DNA of 64,000 bases, taken from contig NC_065878.1 of NCBI RefSeq assembly GCF_933775445.1, positions 15,077,395 through 15,141,394 of the forward strand, written 5' to 3'. A program made the position numbers and the translations under genes. Source of the stretch: Argentina anserina. Its lineage: Eukaryota; Streptophyta; Magnoliopsida; Rosales; Rosaceae. Position 1 is the first letter of the stretch; each line of letters starts with the position of its first letter. Shown piece after piece: positions 1-11,434 of the stretch. The notes under the pieces were generated by a model. That model worked only from the letters and a program-made list of their open reading frames with translations, had not been told where the DNA came from and made no database searches.

Positions 1-1602
1 CTCCATCCTCTATTTCTTTTCTCTATCAAATCAATTTCAAGGTCTCAGCGACCTCTTAGATTTCCAAATTCTTCAACAGAAAACAGCCCATGGAGTTCTT
101 AGAAATCAAACCAAAGAAACAATTATAAAGCTCAGAAGTCCCCACAGGAATTCAATTCGAGAAATATATACGGATTCACAATTCCAATTGAATTGGGATG
201 ATTCAGGACTAATATATATGTTGAAGCTCTGGACATCGTCAGGGTTCGAAACCCGAGCTAGGGGACTGGACGAGAGTGCTGCAAAATTCTTTTCCTGCCG
301 GCCATATCGGATTCCAAATTGGGGGATAATTGAATTAGGGGGCGAGGATGAGGAAGGAGGGATTTGATGGAATTTTGTAGGAGGTGGGATTTGGTGAGTG
401 ATTTAGGCGAATTGAAGGATCCAAGGTGGAGGAGGCCATGCGCTTGGTTTGAACTTTGAAGCTCCACAGCTGTAATGATCCCAACGGCAATACATTGAAA
501 TCAACGTTTGGGTAGCGAAGATTTAGTTCAGTAGAGGACGAATTCCTTCTTTGCCCCCACCCACCTTAGCTGAGTGACCCGACCCGACGTGGGATCGGGC
601 CTTGATATGGAGTTCTGTCGTTCTGCGTTAACAGGTCCCGGCGGATTGGCTGAGATTGTTGATTGTGAGGTGCTTTTTGGACTTGTGAAGGATAGAGAAA
701 TGGGTTGGTTCACTTGGTTTTGTAGAGTTTATAGAAGGGGCCACAGGTGGAGTATGTTAATACTAGAACATTGTAATTCAATTTTTACCGTTCATTATTT
801 GGAGCCAAACTAACAGCGCCTGCAGTAGAACCGTCAAGTGAAGGTTCACAAGGTGGTCCGATGAAACAACACTATAGTTCTGTCTAGTGTAACTGACAAG
901 AGAATGAATGAAAGCCAAACAAAAAAAACAAAAATGATTTAATCATCAATGCATTGCTGAAGACTGGACTACACATATTTATGTGGTGGAATTGATATTT
1001 GCGAAGAAACAGAACAACACCAAGGACATGTGGAGAAAAATGACTGGTGTGATTGCAGCAGTTTGTTCTTCAAGCGAAGCCAGGCAAAGCACTGATAGCA
1101 GTGTGGCTTCGTGTAAATGTTACAGCCAATCAAATGCATATAATGGTATAAATGATTGAAAGTCACAACTTTGTCTTCATCAATCAGGACATTAGAAGAA
1201 GGCAGAATATGAACTTAAAAATCTATACTTTGTGGACTAGCTAGAATGGTTAGCATTAGCAAGTAAACTAGGCTCCCCTGCAGCTTGGACAACTCATGGA
1301 ATTCAAGGAACTAATTCTCACTGGTAACAACAAGCTACTCAATCTACAAAATCATTTGTGAGAGGAGCCATCTCTATAATCTGTATTAAAATCTGATAAT
1401 GCATATCAATTGAATTTGATAGCGTTTGAATAGCGAATTTAACATAGAAATCAATTATTGCAGAAGTGGGAATGTCAAAAATAATATCGAATAGAAATGA
1501 AAAAAAACAGCTAAAAAAATTATCTTCTTTCTAGATACCCCAAGTTTATAAAAACAGAAATGTAATGTCGCAGGGTAATAGTCTGAAGAGCCTCGGCAAA
1601 CC
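1..1602. other. Left-edge spacer without a recognised gene
   Basis: No open frame here resembles a known protein. Frames at 258-467, 528-713 and 574-813 overlap on both strands and have no convincing splice partners. The part from about 1200 to 1602 lies directly downstream of the desaturase stop and probably holds its 3' UTR and polyadenylation signals. A gene whose body lies left of the window could have UTR sequence in the first few hundred bases, but nothing shows this. Confidence 0.4.
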
Positions 1603-2958
1603 TCAGCCATGGGTGTTAATCGCTTCCCACGCCAAGTTCTTTGGGACAGGAAGGGTCATGTCCCAAGCCTGCAGGGCAGCTTTCTTGAGAACCCGAATGG
1701 TGGTCACATTGGCATCCCAGAAGGACAAGCTCCTGTGAGGCAAATTGTGCTTCTTGCATAGTTCCTTCACGGTTGGAGAAACCGTCCTCAGTTGGCATCG
1801 GGGTAATCGGGGGAACAAATGATGCTCCAGCTGAAACTGCAGGCCACCAAAGAACCAATCCATGTACTTCGAGCACGAAATGTCAATGGTTCCTGCAGCC
1901 TGCTTCTCGAACCAATCATTCCCAGTCGGTGGTCCAAGATAAGTATCTCCGGAGAAATGATTCAAAGTGAACTGAATGTGCTGAAATGCGGTCACTGTGA
2001 AGCTCACAAGCACGAACATCACCCTCTCGCTCCAGCTAGGAAGACACATGACAAGTAGAGGAAACCAAGTCCAAAAAACAAGGATTCCCATTATGTTCAT
2101 AGTCCTATTGGGGATGCTTCTCTTGGATGACAACAACAAGAAGGTCTGAATAAATAAGTTGATCCTTCCGACAATCATAATAGGGTAATAAGTAAAATGC
2201 TGGTGGCTAACTAAAAACCTAGCCACATGATCAAAATCCATCTTCCTCCCGTAAAAGACTGAAGTAATCGAATGAAAGAACTTTGTGGACACAGCAAAGA
2301 CCGGCATGTGTTGTAGATCAGGATCATAGTCGAGGCTGTTGCAGGCAATGTGATGCTGATTGTGAGTCCATTTCCACCAAGCAATGCTAATTCCAGTAAG
2401 GCAATTCCCAGCCAGAACCTGAATGATTTGGTTCCACTTACGATTCGACATGACTTGGTAATGACCCGAATCATGTCCCATATAGGCTCCCATAATCCAA
2501 AGGATCCCCAACATCACAGCGCAAACAAAATGCACCAAAACACTATCAGACTTCAACACACCATACACAACTAGGTAAAGCAAAACAACAATAGTTGTAA
2601 TATTGTAAAAAGCCCCGTGCCCTTTGTTTTCAAATAAACCCATCTGCGTAATCTCGGCATGAAGCTTTCTGTAGTCCTTAGACGCCTCAGAGATCTCAAA
2701 ATCCTTGAGATGGTAACCATTGAAGTACTTCCCAAGGCGCTTCCACACTGTGCTGGGATGGTAAGCCATGAATCCATCAGTAACATCCTGACCACCCAAA
2801 TCATACAGAATAGTAGCTCCACCAGGGTGGTCATTAACCCAATCAGAGACATTGTAAATCTTTCCCTGGATAGAGATCCATAGGTCCCCTGGCCTGTTGT
2901 GAAGCTTCAGCTGCTCAACAGTGATATACTTTTTCTCAACCTCCATCTTTTCCTCCAT
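1603..2958 (-). CDS. SLD: Delta-8 sphingolipid long-chain-base desaturase, copy A
   Basis: A single uninterrupted 451-residue protein. It inserts a delta-8 double bond into the long-chain base of plant sphingolipids (phytosphingosine) at the ER membrane, with electrons from a fused cytochrome b5. The N-terminal b5 domain (about residues 10-100) has the heme motif HPGG at 44-47 and the second heme His at 67. The desaturase domain has all three histidine boxes: HDSGH at 162-166, HNQHH at 199-203 and QLEHH at 376-380, the last with Gln as first residue, typical of b5-fusion front-end desaturases. Hydrophobic stretches lie near 120-160 and 285-325. Length and intronless structure fit Arabidopsis SLD1/SLD2. 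A possible 5' UTR intron runs from about 3174 to 2969 (GT to AG), and a TATA-like motif lies at 3353-3360. A paralogue lies at 21511-22857 on the same strand. No defect is seen. Confidence 0.95.
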   Translation of the reverse strand: MEEKMEVEKKYITVEQLKLHNRPGDLWISIQGKIYNVSDWVNDHPGGATILYDLGGQDVTDGFMAYHPSTVWKRLGKYFNGYHLKDFEISEASKDYRKLHAEITQMGLFENKGHGAFYNITTIVVLLYLVVYGVLKSDSVLVHFVCAVMLGILWIMGAYMGHDSGHYQVMSNRKWNQIIQVLAGNCLTGISIAWWKWTHNQHHIACNSLDYDPDLQHMPVFAVSTKFFHSITSVFYGRKMDFDHVARFLVSHQHFTYYPIMIVGRINLFIQTFLLLSSKRSIPNRTMNIMGILVFWTWFPLLVMCLPSWSERVMFVLVSFTVTAFQHIQFTLNHFSGDTYLGPPTGNDWFEKQAAGTIDISCSKYMDWFFGGLQFQLEHHLFPRLPRCQLRTVSPTVKELCKKHNLPHRSLSFWDANVTTIRVLKKAALQAWDMTLPVPKNLAWEAINTHG

Positions 2959-3352
2959 TATAAACCAAACCTAACAACAATGCCAATCCAAAAATAAGAA
3001 CACTACACAAAGATTCAAATATAGATCTGATAAAACAAGCAAAACCAAACCAAGATGACCCCTTTTGGATCTTGGCTCTCTACATGGCCGCACACACATA
3101 AGCAACACAGCTAGAGCAGAATCATACAGCTAAGAAAAGCCAAACAAGGAAAGAAAATAAAGACAAAAAATCGAACCTTTGAATTCAAAAAAACCAAACC
3201 TCAAACGTCAAACTCTGTTTCTCCAAACTTTCAAGTCAGTAAAGACTCGAACTTTGAAACGAAGTTGGAGAAAACTAAGAGCTTACGAAAACTCCAGACC
3301 AAAAACTAAACTTGGGTGCAATGCTATAATGAGGAGGCTCTGCCCCAAAGTG

Positions 3353-3360
3353 CTTTTATA
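3353..3360 (-). promoter_or_regulatory. TATA-like box upstream of desaturase copy A
   Basis: Read on the minus strand this is TATAAAAG, about 395 bases before the desaturase ATG. That leaves room for a 5' leader with an intron. It is the only good TATA motif in the leader region. Inferred from sequence only. Confidence 0.45.
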
Positions 3361-3361
3361 G

Positions 3362-4133
3362 TGGTGGGTGGAGTGTGAGTTTATACGAAAGTATAAACAT
3401 GAAGCACCGAGGCCCGATCGTTATCGAATACGCGCTTAATGCTTAACGTGGCGTCGTCGGCAGTTGAGTATTTCACCACAGGGGGCCGGCTATGGCTGAC
3501 AAGTCAACGGCGGTCAAAAACGGAGCGAGAAGGGCGGGTAGGATTCTCGACTGTTAGAGGAGCTGAGTCAGATTGATATGAGAGGTGAGGATGGAGAAAG
3601 AGATATGGGCAAGATATGCTCCTCTATAGTTTTTGGCTGTGAGACGTTACAGCTGGCTAATGCATAGTCTTACTACTTCTGTACTTAATACTCACCTGTC
3701 TCTAGACTTGGCTGCAGAAAAAATATATCTGTGGGAAATGGGAATGTGGCATATAAATCTAATCTTTACATTATTTTTACGGAATTGAGTTACAAATAAA
3801 ATCTACGCGTAATTGTAACAACAAAAATATCGTTATTTAACTAATTCACATAAATTTCAAGTAACCATAATTCGATCAAGAACTAATATAGAACCTTATA
3901 AAAAAATCTTATTCGGCTGTGAGACTCAATAAAATGAGTTGGATCTTGTGTGCTTCGAAGTTTCTTACTACCATTAAATTCTACAACTAATGTCGCTTTA
4001 AGTTTTTTTTCAAATCAACTATCTATAGGGGGGCATGGATCGCTCTTTATCCTTTAAGCATAATTTTTTTGTTGTAAGATGTGATCTTACTATGTCTCAA
4101 TAATAATTTGTCCACTTACATTTGGAATACTCA
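3362..4133. other. Promoter-side spacer, no gene seen
   Basis: This AT-rich spacer lies upstream of desaturase copy A. No coding frame, repeat or RNA gene could be supported. Confidence 0.4.
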
Positions 4134-4567
4134 GGTCGTCTCCAACCGAAAATGCTAAAATAGTCACAGGATTAAAATTTTAGCCCTGAAAATTTAAACT
4201 ATTCATCAATGTGACATCAACCGTCTCCAATATATAGGGCTAAATTTTTAGCCCTAAATTATATTTTAAGGATTTAAGGTTGTTATTATTTGTTTAAGTA
4301 TTATATTTTTATTTTCAAGTAAATAAGTTATTTTCATAATTAAGAATTAGTTCTGACATTTTATTATATATTTCAATTGAAATTATTATTACATCTCACT
4401 CGTCTCATTTAACCATGTTTGACGTGATAATATATATTTAACAAAATATAAAGAAATTAAGTAATGATATTGCGGATTCATCTACCTCGATCAAAAGTAG
4501 TCGTTTGCTTGAACTAGAAAGAAACTAGTTGTTTGCTTCATAAATGTATCAAGAGTAGTTGTTTGAT

Positions 4568-4571
<4 letters not shown>

Positions 4572-4620
<49 letters not shown>
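4572..4620. repeat. (TA)n microsatellite
   Basis: An uninterrupted run of TA dinucleotides of about 49 bases, inside the putative MITE-like element. Confidence 0.95.
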
Positions 4621-4624
<4 letters not shown>

Positions 4625-4659
4625 CATATGGATTTTTTTAATCCATTCCTAATTTTGAT

Positions 4660-4905
4660 CCTCAAAATTAAAATTTATTGTATTAACCAATTAAAATTAA
4701 AATTAATTCTATGAATCATATCAATTAAAAGTTAATTATATTAATCATTAAAATTAAAATTAATTGTACTAATCAACAAAAAATAAAATTGATTGTACTA
4801 ATCAACAACAAAAATTAATTGTATTAATCATCAAAATTAAAGTTAATTATATTAATCATCAAATTTGAATTAATTGTATTAATAAAAAATTATAATTAAA
4901 ATTAG
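4660..4905. repeat. AT-rich minisatellite
   Basis: About eight diverged copies of a unit of roughly 25-35 bases built on the pattern 'ttaatcatcaaaattaaaa'. Copies differ by small indels and substitutions, which suggests an old array. Confidence 0.6.
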
Positions 4906-5104
4906 ATGTAGTTAATAATAAGAATTAGATGTGGGGGATTTATTGAATAAACAAATGAAATCAAAACTCACTTAAAGATAGCCCTTAACAACATCTTTTA
5001 GTCCTCACCTAATGTCTTTATCCCTTAACTTAAGGGAGTTGGAGATGAAGAGTGCTAAATAAAAACTTTTTAACCCTTCACTTGTGTGGATTGGAGATAG
5101 TCTT

Positions 5105-7059
5105 AACAATTTAGCGTATCAAAATACTAGTCGGCAAACATATCAAATACAACGTGATTGCAATTTGACTCTGCCTCTATCAAACACAAAGTTTGTGGAT
5201 CAAATTCAATGGTATATAGGCTGGCGGCAATTAGTCTCGCTATTCTCTAACTTATAGTTCCACGTGAATCACTTATAACCTTATGTTAATCTTGCAGCCA
5301 ATTTGGTTAACTTAGGTGATGCGCGTTAACTTCTGGTTCCAATTGGGATCACTAAGATATACTATTGTAGCCAATCTTGATAACTTTGGTGATGTACATC
5401 TCTGTAATATTCTTGTCTTCTCCCACAAAAGAATTCAAACTAATCATAATGTAACGTGACCTAATCATGTAGCAAAACCCTAAAGTCAAATGCTCATTAT
5501 TCTCCTCAGAGATTAGAGAACAAGGAAATGTAGCTCTTAATTAGACAACAATGCTCAAAAGCTAAGCACATTTTTCCCCCAAACCAAAATTGTAGATTCA
5601 AGTTAGCTCAATCATTCAAGTTGGTACCACCTTTCTGGCTTTAGATGCAAATCACATGCCCGTGTACTATAAGTGGGACACTTGTAGTGCTTCCCTAGTG
5701 GAGGACTGGAGGGCATCAATGGTGCATAGATAAATAACTCCCCCAAAAAAACCTAATTGTTTAAACTTTAAATTTTGAATGATTCATAAATCAAGGTAAT
5801 GGGGAACTACATACTATGTTATGTTTGTTATATTGATGCGCATGGGAAATGTCAGTTATGTTTGATGTGAATGGTAATGTAACTTATGATGCCATTTGCG
5901 TCAAGCTAATACCACAAAAACAGAAAAATATCTGTCAAGATGAATCATACGTTAACGCCAAATTAGATGCATGTCGTTTTCTTAAATTGGCGAAGTAGTC
6001 AAAAAATATACCTGTGCATAAATTATGCAAATTAGTGGATGCATGTCGTAATCTCAAGCTTAATTTGGCAAAATTATCTATAAATGTATCTGGTATAAAT
6101 ATGAATGAGCAGATACGTGTCGTAGTCTCATTTGAGCAAGGTAGTCTGAAAATGTATCCATGTATAAATTAAGCAAATGAACAAAGCAACCTTTGTCAAA
6201 TATTAGAAGCATCTGAAAAAGTAAATAAGATAGCTGTGAATATTCATCTATGGTGAAATTCAGGACCCAGTTGGATAGGGTATTGAATTTGAGAGGAATT
6301 TGAGAGGAACCTGATGAGGAAGCATCCTAGTTTGGATATTCTCCAATTTTTGTAGTTGCTTAGCACCAAGTATAACCTTCTTGGTGGCAGCCGTGACATG
6401 TGGGTAGTGTAGTTGTCCAATAAAAATATAGAATTAAAGGAAATATATTTCATTCAATATAATGTAATCTCAAAAGAGTTCCCTTATTCAATGGCCTCGT
6501 GTGTTTTCATTTGTTCTTCATGTTACGTTATATAGGATTATAGGTGATGCGATCATTATTACGAAAGATTTTTTCGCCTTGAGAATGTATCGTGAGTAGT
6601 TGTTTGTTAGTAGTTAACTTGGAGAAGATAAAGTTAGTTAAAAGAGACATAATGGCGAAGCTTCCTTAATTTGGATATGACTCTCTTGATCATGTAACCG
6701 AGTTCAGTCTTATATGGGGCTTTCTCGTTGCTTAGTGCCAAGTACAATAGTAACAATACTATCAAGTTGGTTTTAAGCGGAAAATTCTTTGTTACGACAA
6801 TAGTGTCACGTAGATAGTCGATTGCCCCTGACTTTCTTTCTAATCTTTAGCATGTGCTTTCATCGTATTTACACATACCACAACGAGTCGACTGTTACAA
6901 TATTTCCTCTTTTTGACGGCATTTCATGGCACTTGAAATAAAATAAAATTTGATTAGAGAATTTAAATAGTTAAAAGGTAATTAGACAGAGAAGTTTCTC
7001 TAATTTTGGGTACGTTTGGCCTCATCAGTTTGGTCATATATGTCAGGTGCTATCTGATC
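5105..7059. other. AT-rich spacer with diverged short tandem duplications
   Basis: No gene is supported. Three diverged copies of a unit of about 75-90 bases lie at 5964-6185, each starting near 'gatgcatgtcgt' or 'gatacgtgtcgt' and ending near 'tataaattaagcaaatga'. A second pair of diverged blocks lies at about 6310-6420 and 6660-6830, sharing 'ttgcttagtgccaagta' and 'gtcacgtagatagt' type segments. These look like decayed repeat DNA. Confidence 0.45.
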
Positions 7060-7539
7060 TAGGGGTGGGCATAAAAAACGGAAATCCCGATCCCGTCTCG
7101 AAATTCGTAAGGACGGGACGGGACGAAGGTCTAAAAATGTTCGTCCCGTCCCGATCCCGTCCCATTTCATAATAGTGGGATGAGACGTGGGACGAATAAT
7201 TTCTATCCCACTTCGTTCTGTCTCGTCCTACCTTTAATAAAAACTTAAAAATTATTATATATTTGTATCAAAATGAAACTAATTTATGTTCTTAATAACT
7301 CCAAAATTATATCAACTCAAATAATAATGGTAAATTATAATATTTTGAACATGATATGTATTTTTTTGTTAAAATTTCATTATTAAATGTTACTTTGTTA
7401 ATGAAAAAAAATAAAAATATAGGTTTTTATTTAACTTCATAGGAATGTGAGATTTGTCCCGTCCCGTCCCGATCCAAAAGAATGGGACGAGACGTGGGAT
7501 GAGCCACATCCCGTTCCATCCCGTCTCGTGCCCACCCTA
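7060..7539. mobile_element. Non-autonomous hAT-type element (MITE), 480 bp
   Basis: The ends are TAGGGGTGGGCA and, reverse-complemented, TTAGGGTGGGCA-like. The flanks are ATCTGATC (7052-7059) and ATCTGATT (7540-7547), an 8-bp target-site duplication with one mismatch, as expected for hAT transposons. Both subterminal regions are full of GTCCCGTCCCG-type motifs in inverted orientation, which probably served as transposase binding sites. The core is AT-rich and non-coding. Confidence 0.8.
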
Positions 7540-8946
7540 ATCTGATTAAAGCAAAAAGCAGCAAATACAAAATCGAAATACAGAAAGGGGTTGAGAAAAG
7601 AAAACTACTGCCTGGGATTCTATGTGCTCAAAGAACAAGGCTATTTCCACTGTAAACTTTTAGTCCTTGGTGCTCCAAAAAGTTCAGACCGATATTCGTG
7701 GAGGGTTGGAAGCACCTGCATATAATGTGGAGGCTCCTAGCTCTTTCAATATGCTTGCTATGAAAGTAAGTGGATCTAGTTATCGAGAGCATATTCGGGG
7801 CACCACATGCACCATCCTCATGTACTGACGGAAAACGTCTGTGTAGTTATCTACTTTTTTCACCTTCCTCATTATTATATGTGATAAATTCAAAATTTTG
7901 GTTAATAATATTACCACGGTTATAACTGAGGCCCTCGCACCCATCCTCACAGCGGAATTGATAAGGTCGATTACGGCGAATTCCGACAATCTGGATTTAG
8001 ACTTCTCACCGGTCTTGTTCATAGTAAGTATCACATTTTGGGTAGAAGACGACGGTGCGATGCAAAACAACCCCATGTGAGAAAATAATGGAATCTAATA
8101 TAAATCAAGTAACGAATCGTCTTCATTTCGAGAGCAGAGAACAGTGATCATCTTAAAATTTCATTACAGCCGTCATTAGCTCTGCCTCACCTTGTTCGAT
8201 CGAATCTCCTTTGTCCCTTCCCAAAAATCCTAAGTGATGATTTTATTACGAAATTGGGGCTTAAATATGCTGCTGAGTGATAGAATTTGCAGGTCGACAA
8301 TGAAGCTCGATCAGGAAGATAAGGATAATGAGGTACATGGGCGGATCCTCTTCATAATAAGGGATGCATGCATCCCTAATCAATCACAAAGAAAAACAAA
8401 AGTAATATACACTTTTTTTAAGTAGAAGCATCCTTTATACCCACCGTCACTCAACATTTTCACATGCGTACAAAATAATAATTACTTAAATTCATTTTTT
8501 TCCGGCCTCAAAGACTAAGGCCTTAATTTCTAAATCAAATCCCTACCTTAGCTCCACTCTCCACCACAATACTACCGTCTTCCATTAACTACTAAAGTGT
8601 GGTTTCGTGGCGTTACTCAGCAAACTCCCTAGATCGAATTGGGGATTTATAGCTTTTGTTTTTGTTTGGCAATCTCAAATGAAGGAGGTGATGGAATTGG
8701 AATTAGGATTTAGTTTTACTTCGTTTAATTATTTTGGTTCTTCTGATTTTGAGTTTGGATTGAGTTGAATTCTAATTGCTACTTTTTGGAATAGTCAAGG
8801 AAGAGAACAAAGAAGAAGCATGTTTTTGTCCATCCACTTCATCTGTTCAAACTGCTCTATTCATTCAATTAACATAAATTAAGTATTTCTTGATGTATGA
8901 ATTGATTGAATAGAATTATAAATTCACGAATTGTTTTGTGACTTTT
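7540..8946. other. Spacer without a recognised gene
   Basis: Short frames at 7898-8080 and 8234-8425 on the plus strand and 7780-8076 on the minus strand show no recognisable family, no splice context and no domain motif. They are not called. Confidence 0.4.
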
Positions 8947-10892
8947 TGATAGGAGCACTTTGTGCTACGTTCTTAATATGTTTTTACCTCCATTTGTACT
9001 TTGCTTAACCCTTATTGTTGTAATATCGAGTCATTGAGTCACAAAAGGAGTCTTGGACGGTTATGGATGTGTATTTGTGCTTAAATGAGTTAAAAACGAA
9101 GAATTGGTCTAGAGTCCTAGTTTGAGTAGGAATCCTTATAGGACTAGGAAACCTAGTTGAATTAGGAGTCTTCACCTTTCTATGTTTTAGTCGCATTGGC
9201 GATATCTTGAGAGTCATGTTTGCATTAGGAATCCTTGTTAGACTAGGAAACGTACCATTTTGGAAAGTCCTACTTGAACTCAAACTCTTATTACGAAACT
9301 TTCCTAAATGAACTTCCTTGTTCTAGTAACTTACTTATTCTAGTAAGTTTCCTTTTTGCAAATTAGAAACTTTCCTAATCTAGTTGAGCTCATCTATTAC
9401 ATGTGTCTTTTTAAGACAACTAATGTCTAGATTAGGACATGATTTTCGAATGTATTATCTCTTACTTATGTTTTCTTTTCTTATTTTCAGATTTAAGAGA
9501 TAATTGCAAGGTAATTAAATGATTCAGCCGTGCAAGATTGGAGATGAAAATAAGGTACGAATTTGAGAGGAAATAAGAGTCCATGCCGTGCATTACTCTT
9601 GAGAGAAAATAGGAGATCAGCCGTGCCTATTCAAATCAGCAAAGGATGAGTCATGCCGTGTATAGAAGAGATAAACAAGGAGATAAAGACTGAAATTACA
9701 CAAGAACAAGGGCAGCCATTCGATGCATTCATTGAGGAGAGATCACAGTCGTGTATTGATGGACCAAGCCCACCAAAACCCTAACAGCCTCCTCTCCTCT
9801 TTCCTATATATATATAGCTCGGCCTCCTTTCAGAAAATTCATCACCATTCTCTCACAAAGCAAGCCGAAATTCTGCCAAATTCCATCCAGAAAATTACAA
9901 GCCAAAAACTTCATCCATCTCCACCAAGCCGTGCTCATCTCCTTGTCTCTCTAAATCTGAATTCATCCTTGCTTCATCCTTCAAGGTTTCTAATGTGTGA
10001 TTCATCCATGACTTGTAATCTTTCTTTTTATTTTCTGCAATTTTCGATTTCATTGTATGAATTCTTGGATGTGATTTTCGGTTTTATATATGAAGAACAT
10101 AAATTCAAACTTCTTTGGTTTTATGTTTTGATTGTATGAATTCATTGAAATATGTATGTTTGACGTGCTAGATGATTATGGGCAGTAGGTTTCCGAATTG
10201 TATTTAGGTTTTATTTCGATTTGTTCCTTGAACTTGTACATCTAAATCAATGCTTGAGGAAGCCAAGGCCATGGTTCTCTAGGGTTGCGATTTAATTCAC
10301 CAAAGTGTTCTTTGATTGAATATGCGCTTCGTGTTTCAATTATTGTTACTTGTTTAGGGTTGTGATAGTTCTAGGAATTTGCATGCTTAATCAAGATGAG
10401 TGACGCCATGCTTGCTTACATGTCTCCAATTCGACTTAATGTGCTTATATGCTACTTTGTGTTTAACTAGTATGCTTCGTTGTGTTGAACTCTTTTTAGC
10501 ATATGTTTAGGATTGAACGCTTCGTTGATTCTAAATAATTAAGAAGTCTTAACGATTAGATGAACCGTTTCGGACTCTAATTAGAATTGGAATTGAAATT
10601 GACTTAGATATAATCGAAATAAGTTGTTGCCTATATGATGTTCTATGCGTGTCATACATGTTTCTTGAGTGAAATTCATGTTTTGGTTATGTGATGAATG
10701 GTTGATCAATTGTATATAAGTAATTTAGGATTTATTTTAAGTAGTAGTCTTAGAATCCAAATCAAATCCCCCATAACTTGATAAGTGTTGAGGCCATTTT
10801 GATTCCCCGGACTGAACGATCCCTGCTTATTCTATACTAACGATGATGTTTTTCAGGGTATTTTATAGACGTTCTAACCGAACGATCTATCA
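8947..10892 (+). mobile_element. Long solo LTR of an LTR retrotransposon, 1946 bp
   Basis: It begins TGATAG and ends CTATCA, a six-base inverted terminus of the LTR type. It is flanked by an exact 5-bp target-site duplication, CTTTT, at 8942-8946 and 10893-10897. There is no gag/pol coding and no second LTR copy, so this is a solo LTR left by recombination between two LTRs. A TATA-like run at 9805-9817 sits where a U3/R promoter would, which sets the plus orientation. The frame at 9723-10139 is leader-like and not a protein I recognise. The length suggests a gypsy-type element with long LTRs; this is inference. Confidence 0.85.
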
Positions 10893-10897
10893 CTTTT

Positions 10898-11434
10898 GTG
10901 TTATACTATTTTATCAAATTGTTTGGTTATATATGTGCACTTATCAATTTTGGTAGCTAGCTGTAATGTCACATTGTTAGTAGTTGTCTATTATAAGTAT
11001 TGTTTTTCAATGATTATATGTTATTAGACTAAGATCATGTAAGATCAAAACTACAGCCAAAATGAAGCGTTCGAAAAAAATTACTTCATGATTTTTAAGC
11101 ACTGTTCAAATTATCACTATTTACTTATTTTTTTATTTAGAAATTAGAACTTTAAGCATTCTTGATGTGACTATACAGGATCCGCCAATGATGAGGTAAA
11201 TACAATGGGAAAATAGGGGGGAGGGTTTACTAAGGTCTCAGAATAGAGGAAACCCAATTCTGGGTATCTCAATCTTTCCATTGAATATGAGATCAGATCC
11301 GTTTTTGGTCGTCAATAAAGCCATGGAGGCTTGGGCGGAGAGAAGTCTCTCATTTACTCAATTGCTTATTTGATTAATTATTTGTTTGACTTCATTTTTT
11401 CGTATGTGTTAACATAGTTAACTATTAAATTAAA
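10898..11434. other. Short spacer between two mobile elements
   Basis: No gene or repeat structure could be supported here. Confidence 0.35.

Larger units (their letters stand above)
4134..5104. mobile_element. Putative MITE-like element with imperfect terminal inverted repeats
   Basis: The left end reads GGTCGTCTCCAACC and the right end, reverse-complemented, reads AAGACTATCTCCAATCC, an imperfect inverted repeat. Motifs of the type 'agccct', 'ctccaa' and 'gtgctaaat' recur just inside both ends. There is no coding capacity. The middle holds a TA microsatellite and an AT-rich minisatellite. No convincing target-site duplication was found, so the borders and the superfamily are uncertain. Confidence 0.45.

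Noticed and set aside
9723..10139. 138-codon frame as a gene
   Set aside because: It lies inside the 1946-bp LTR right after its TATA-like run and looks like an LTR leader; no known domain.
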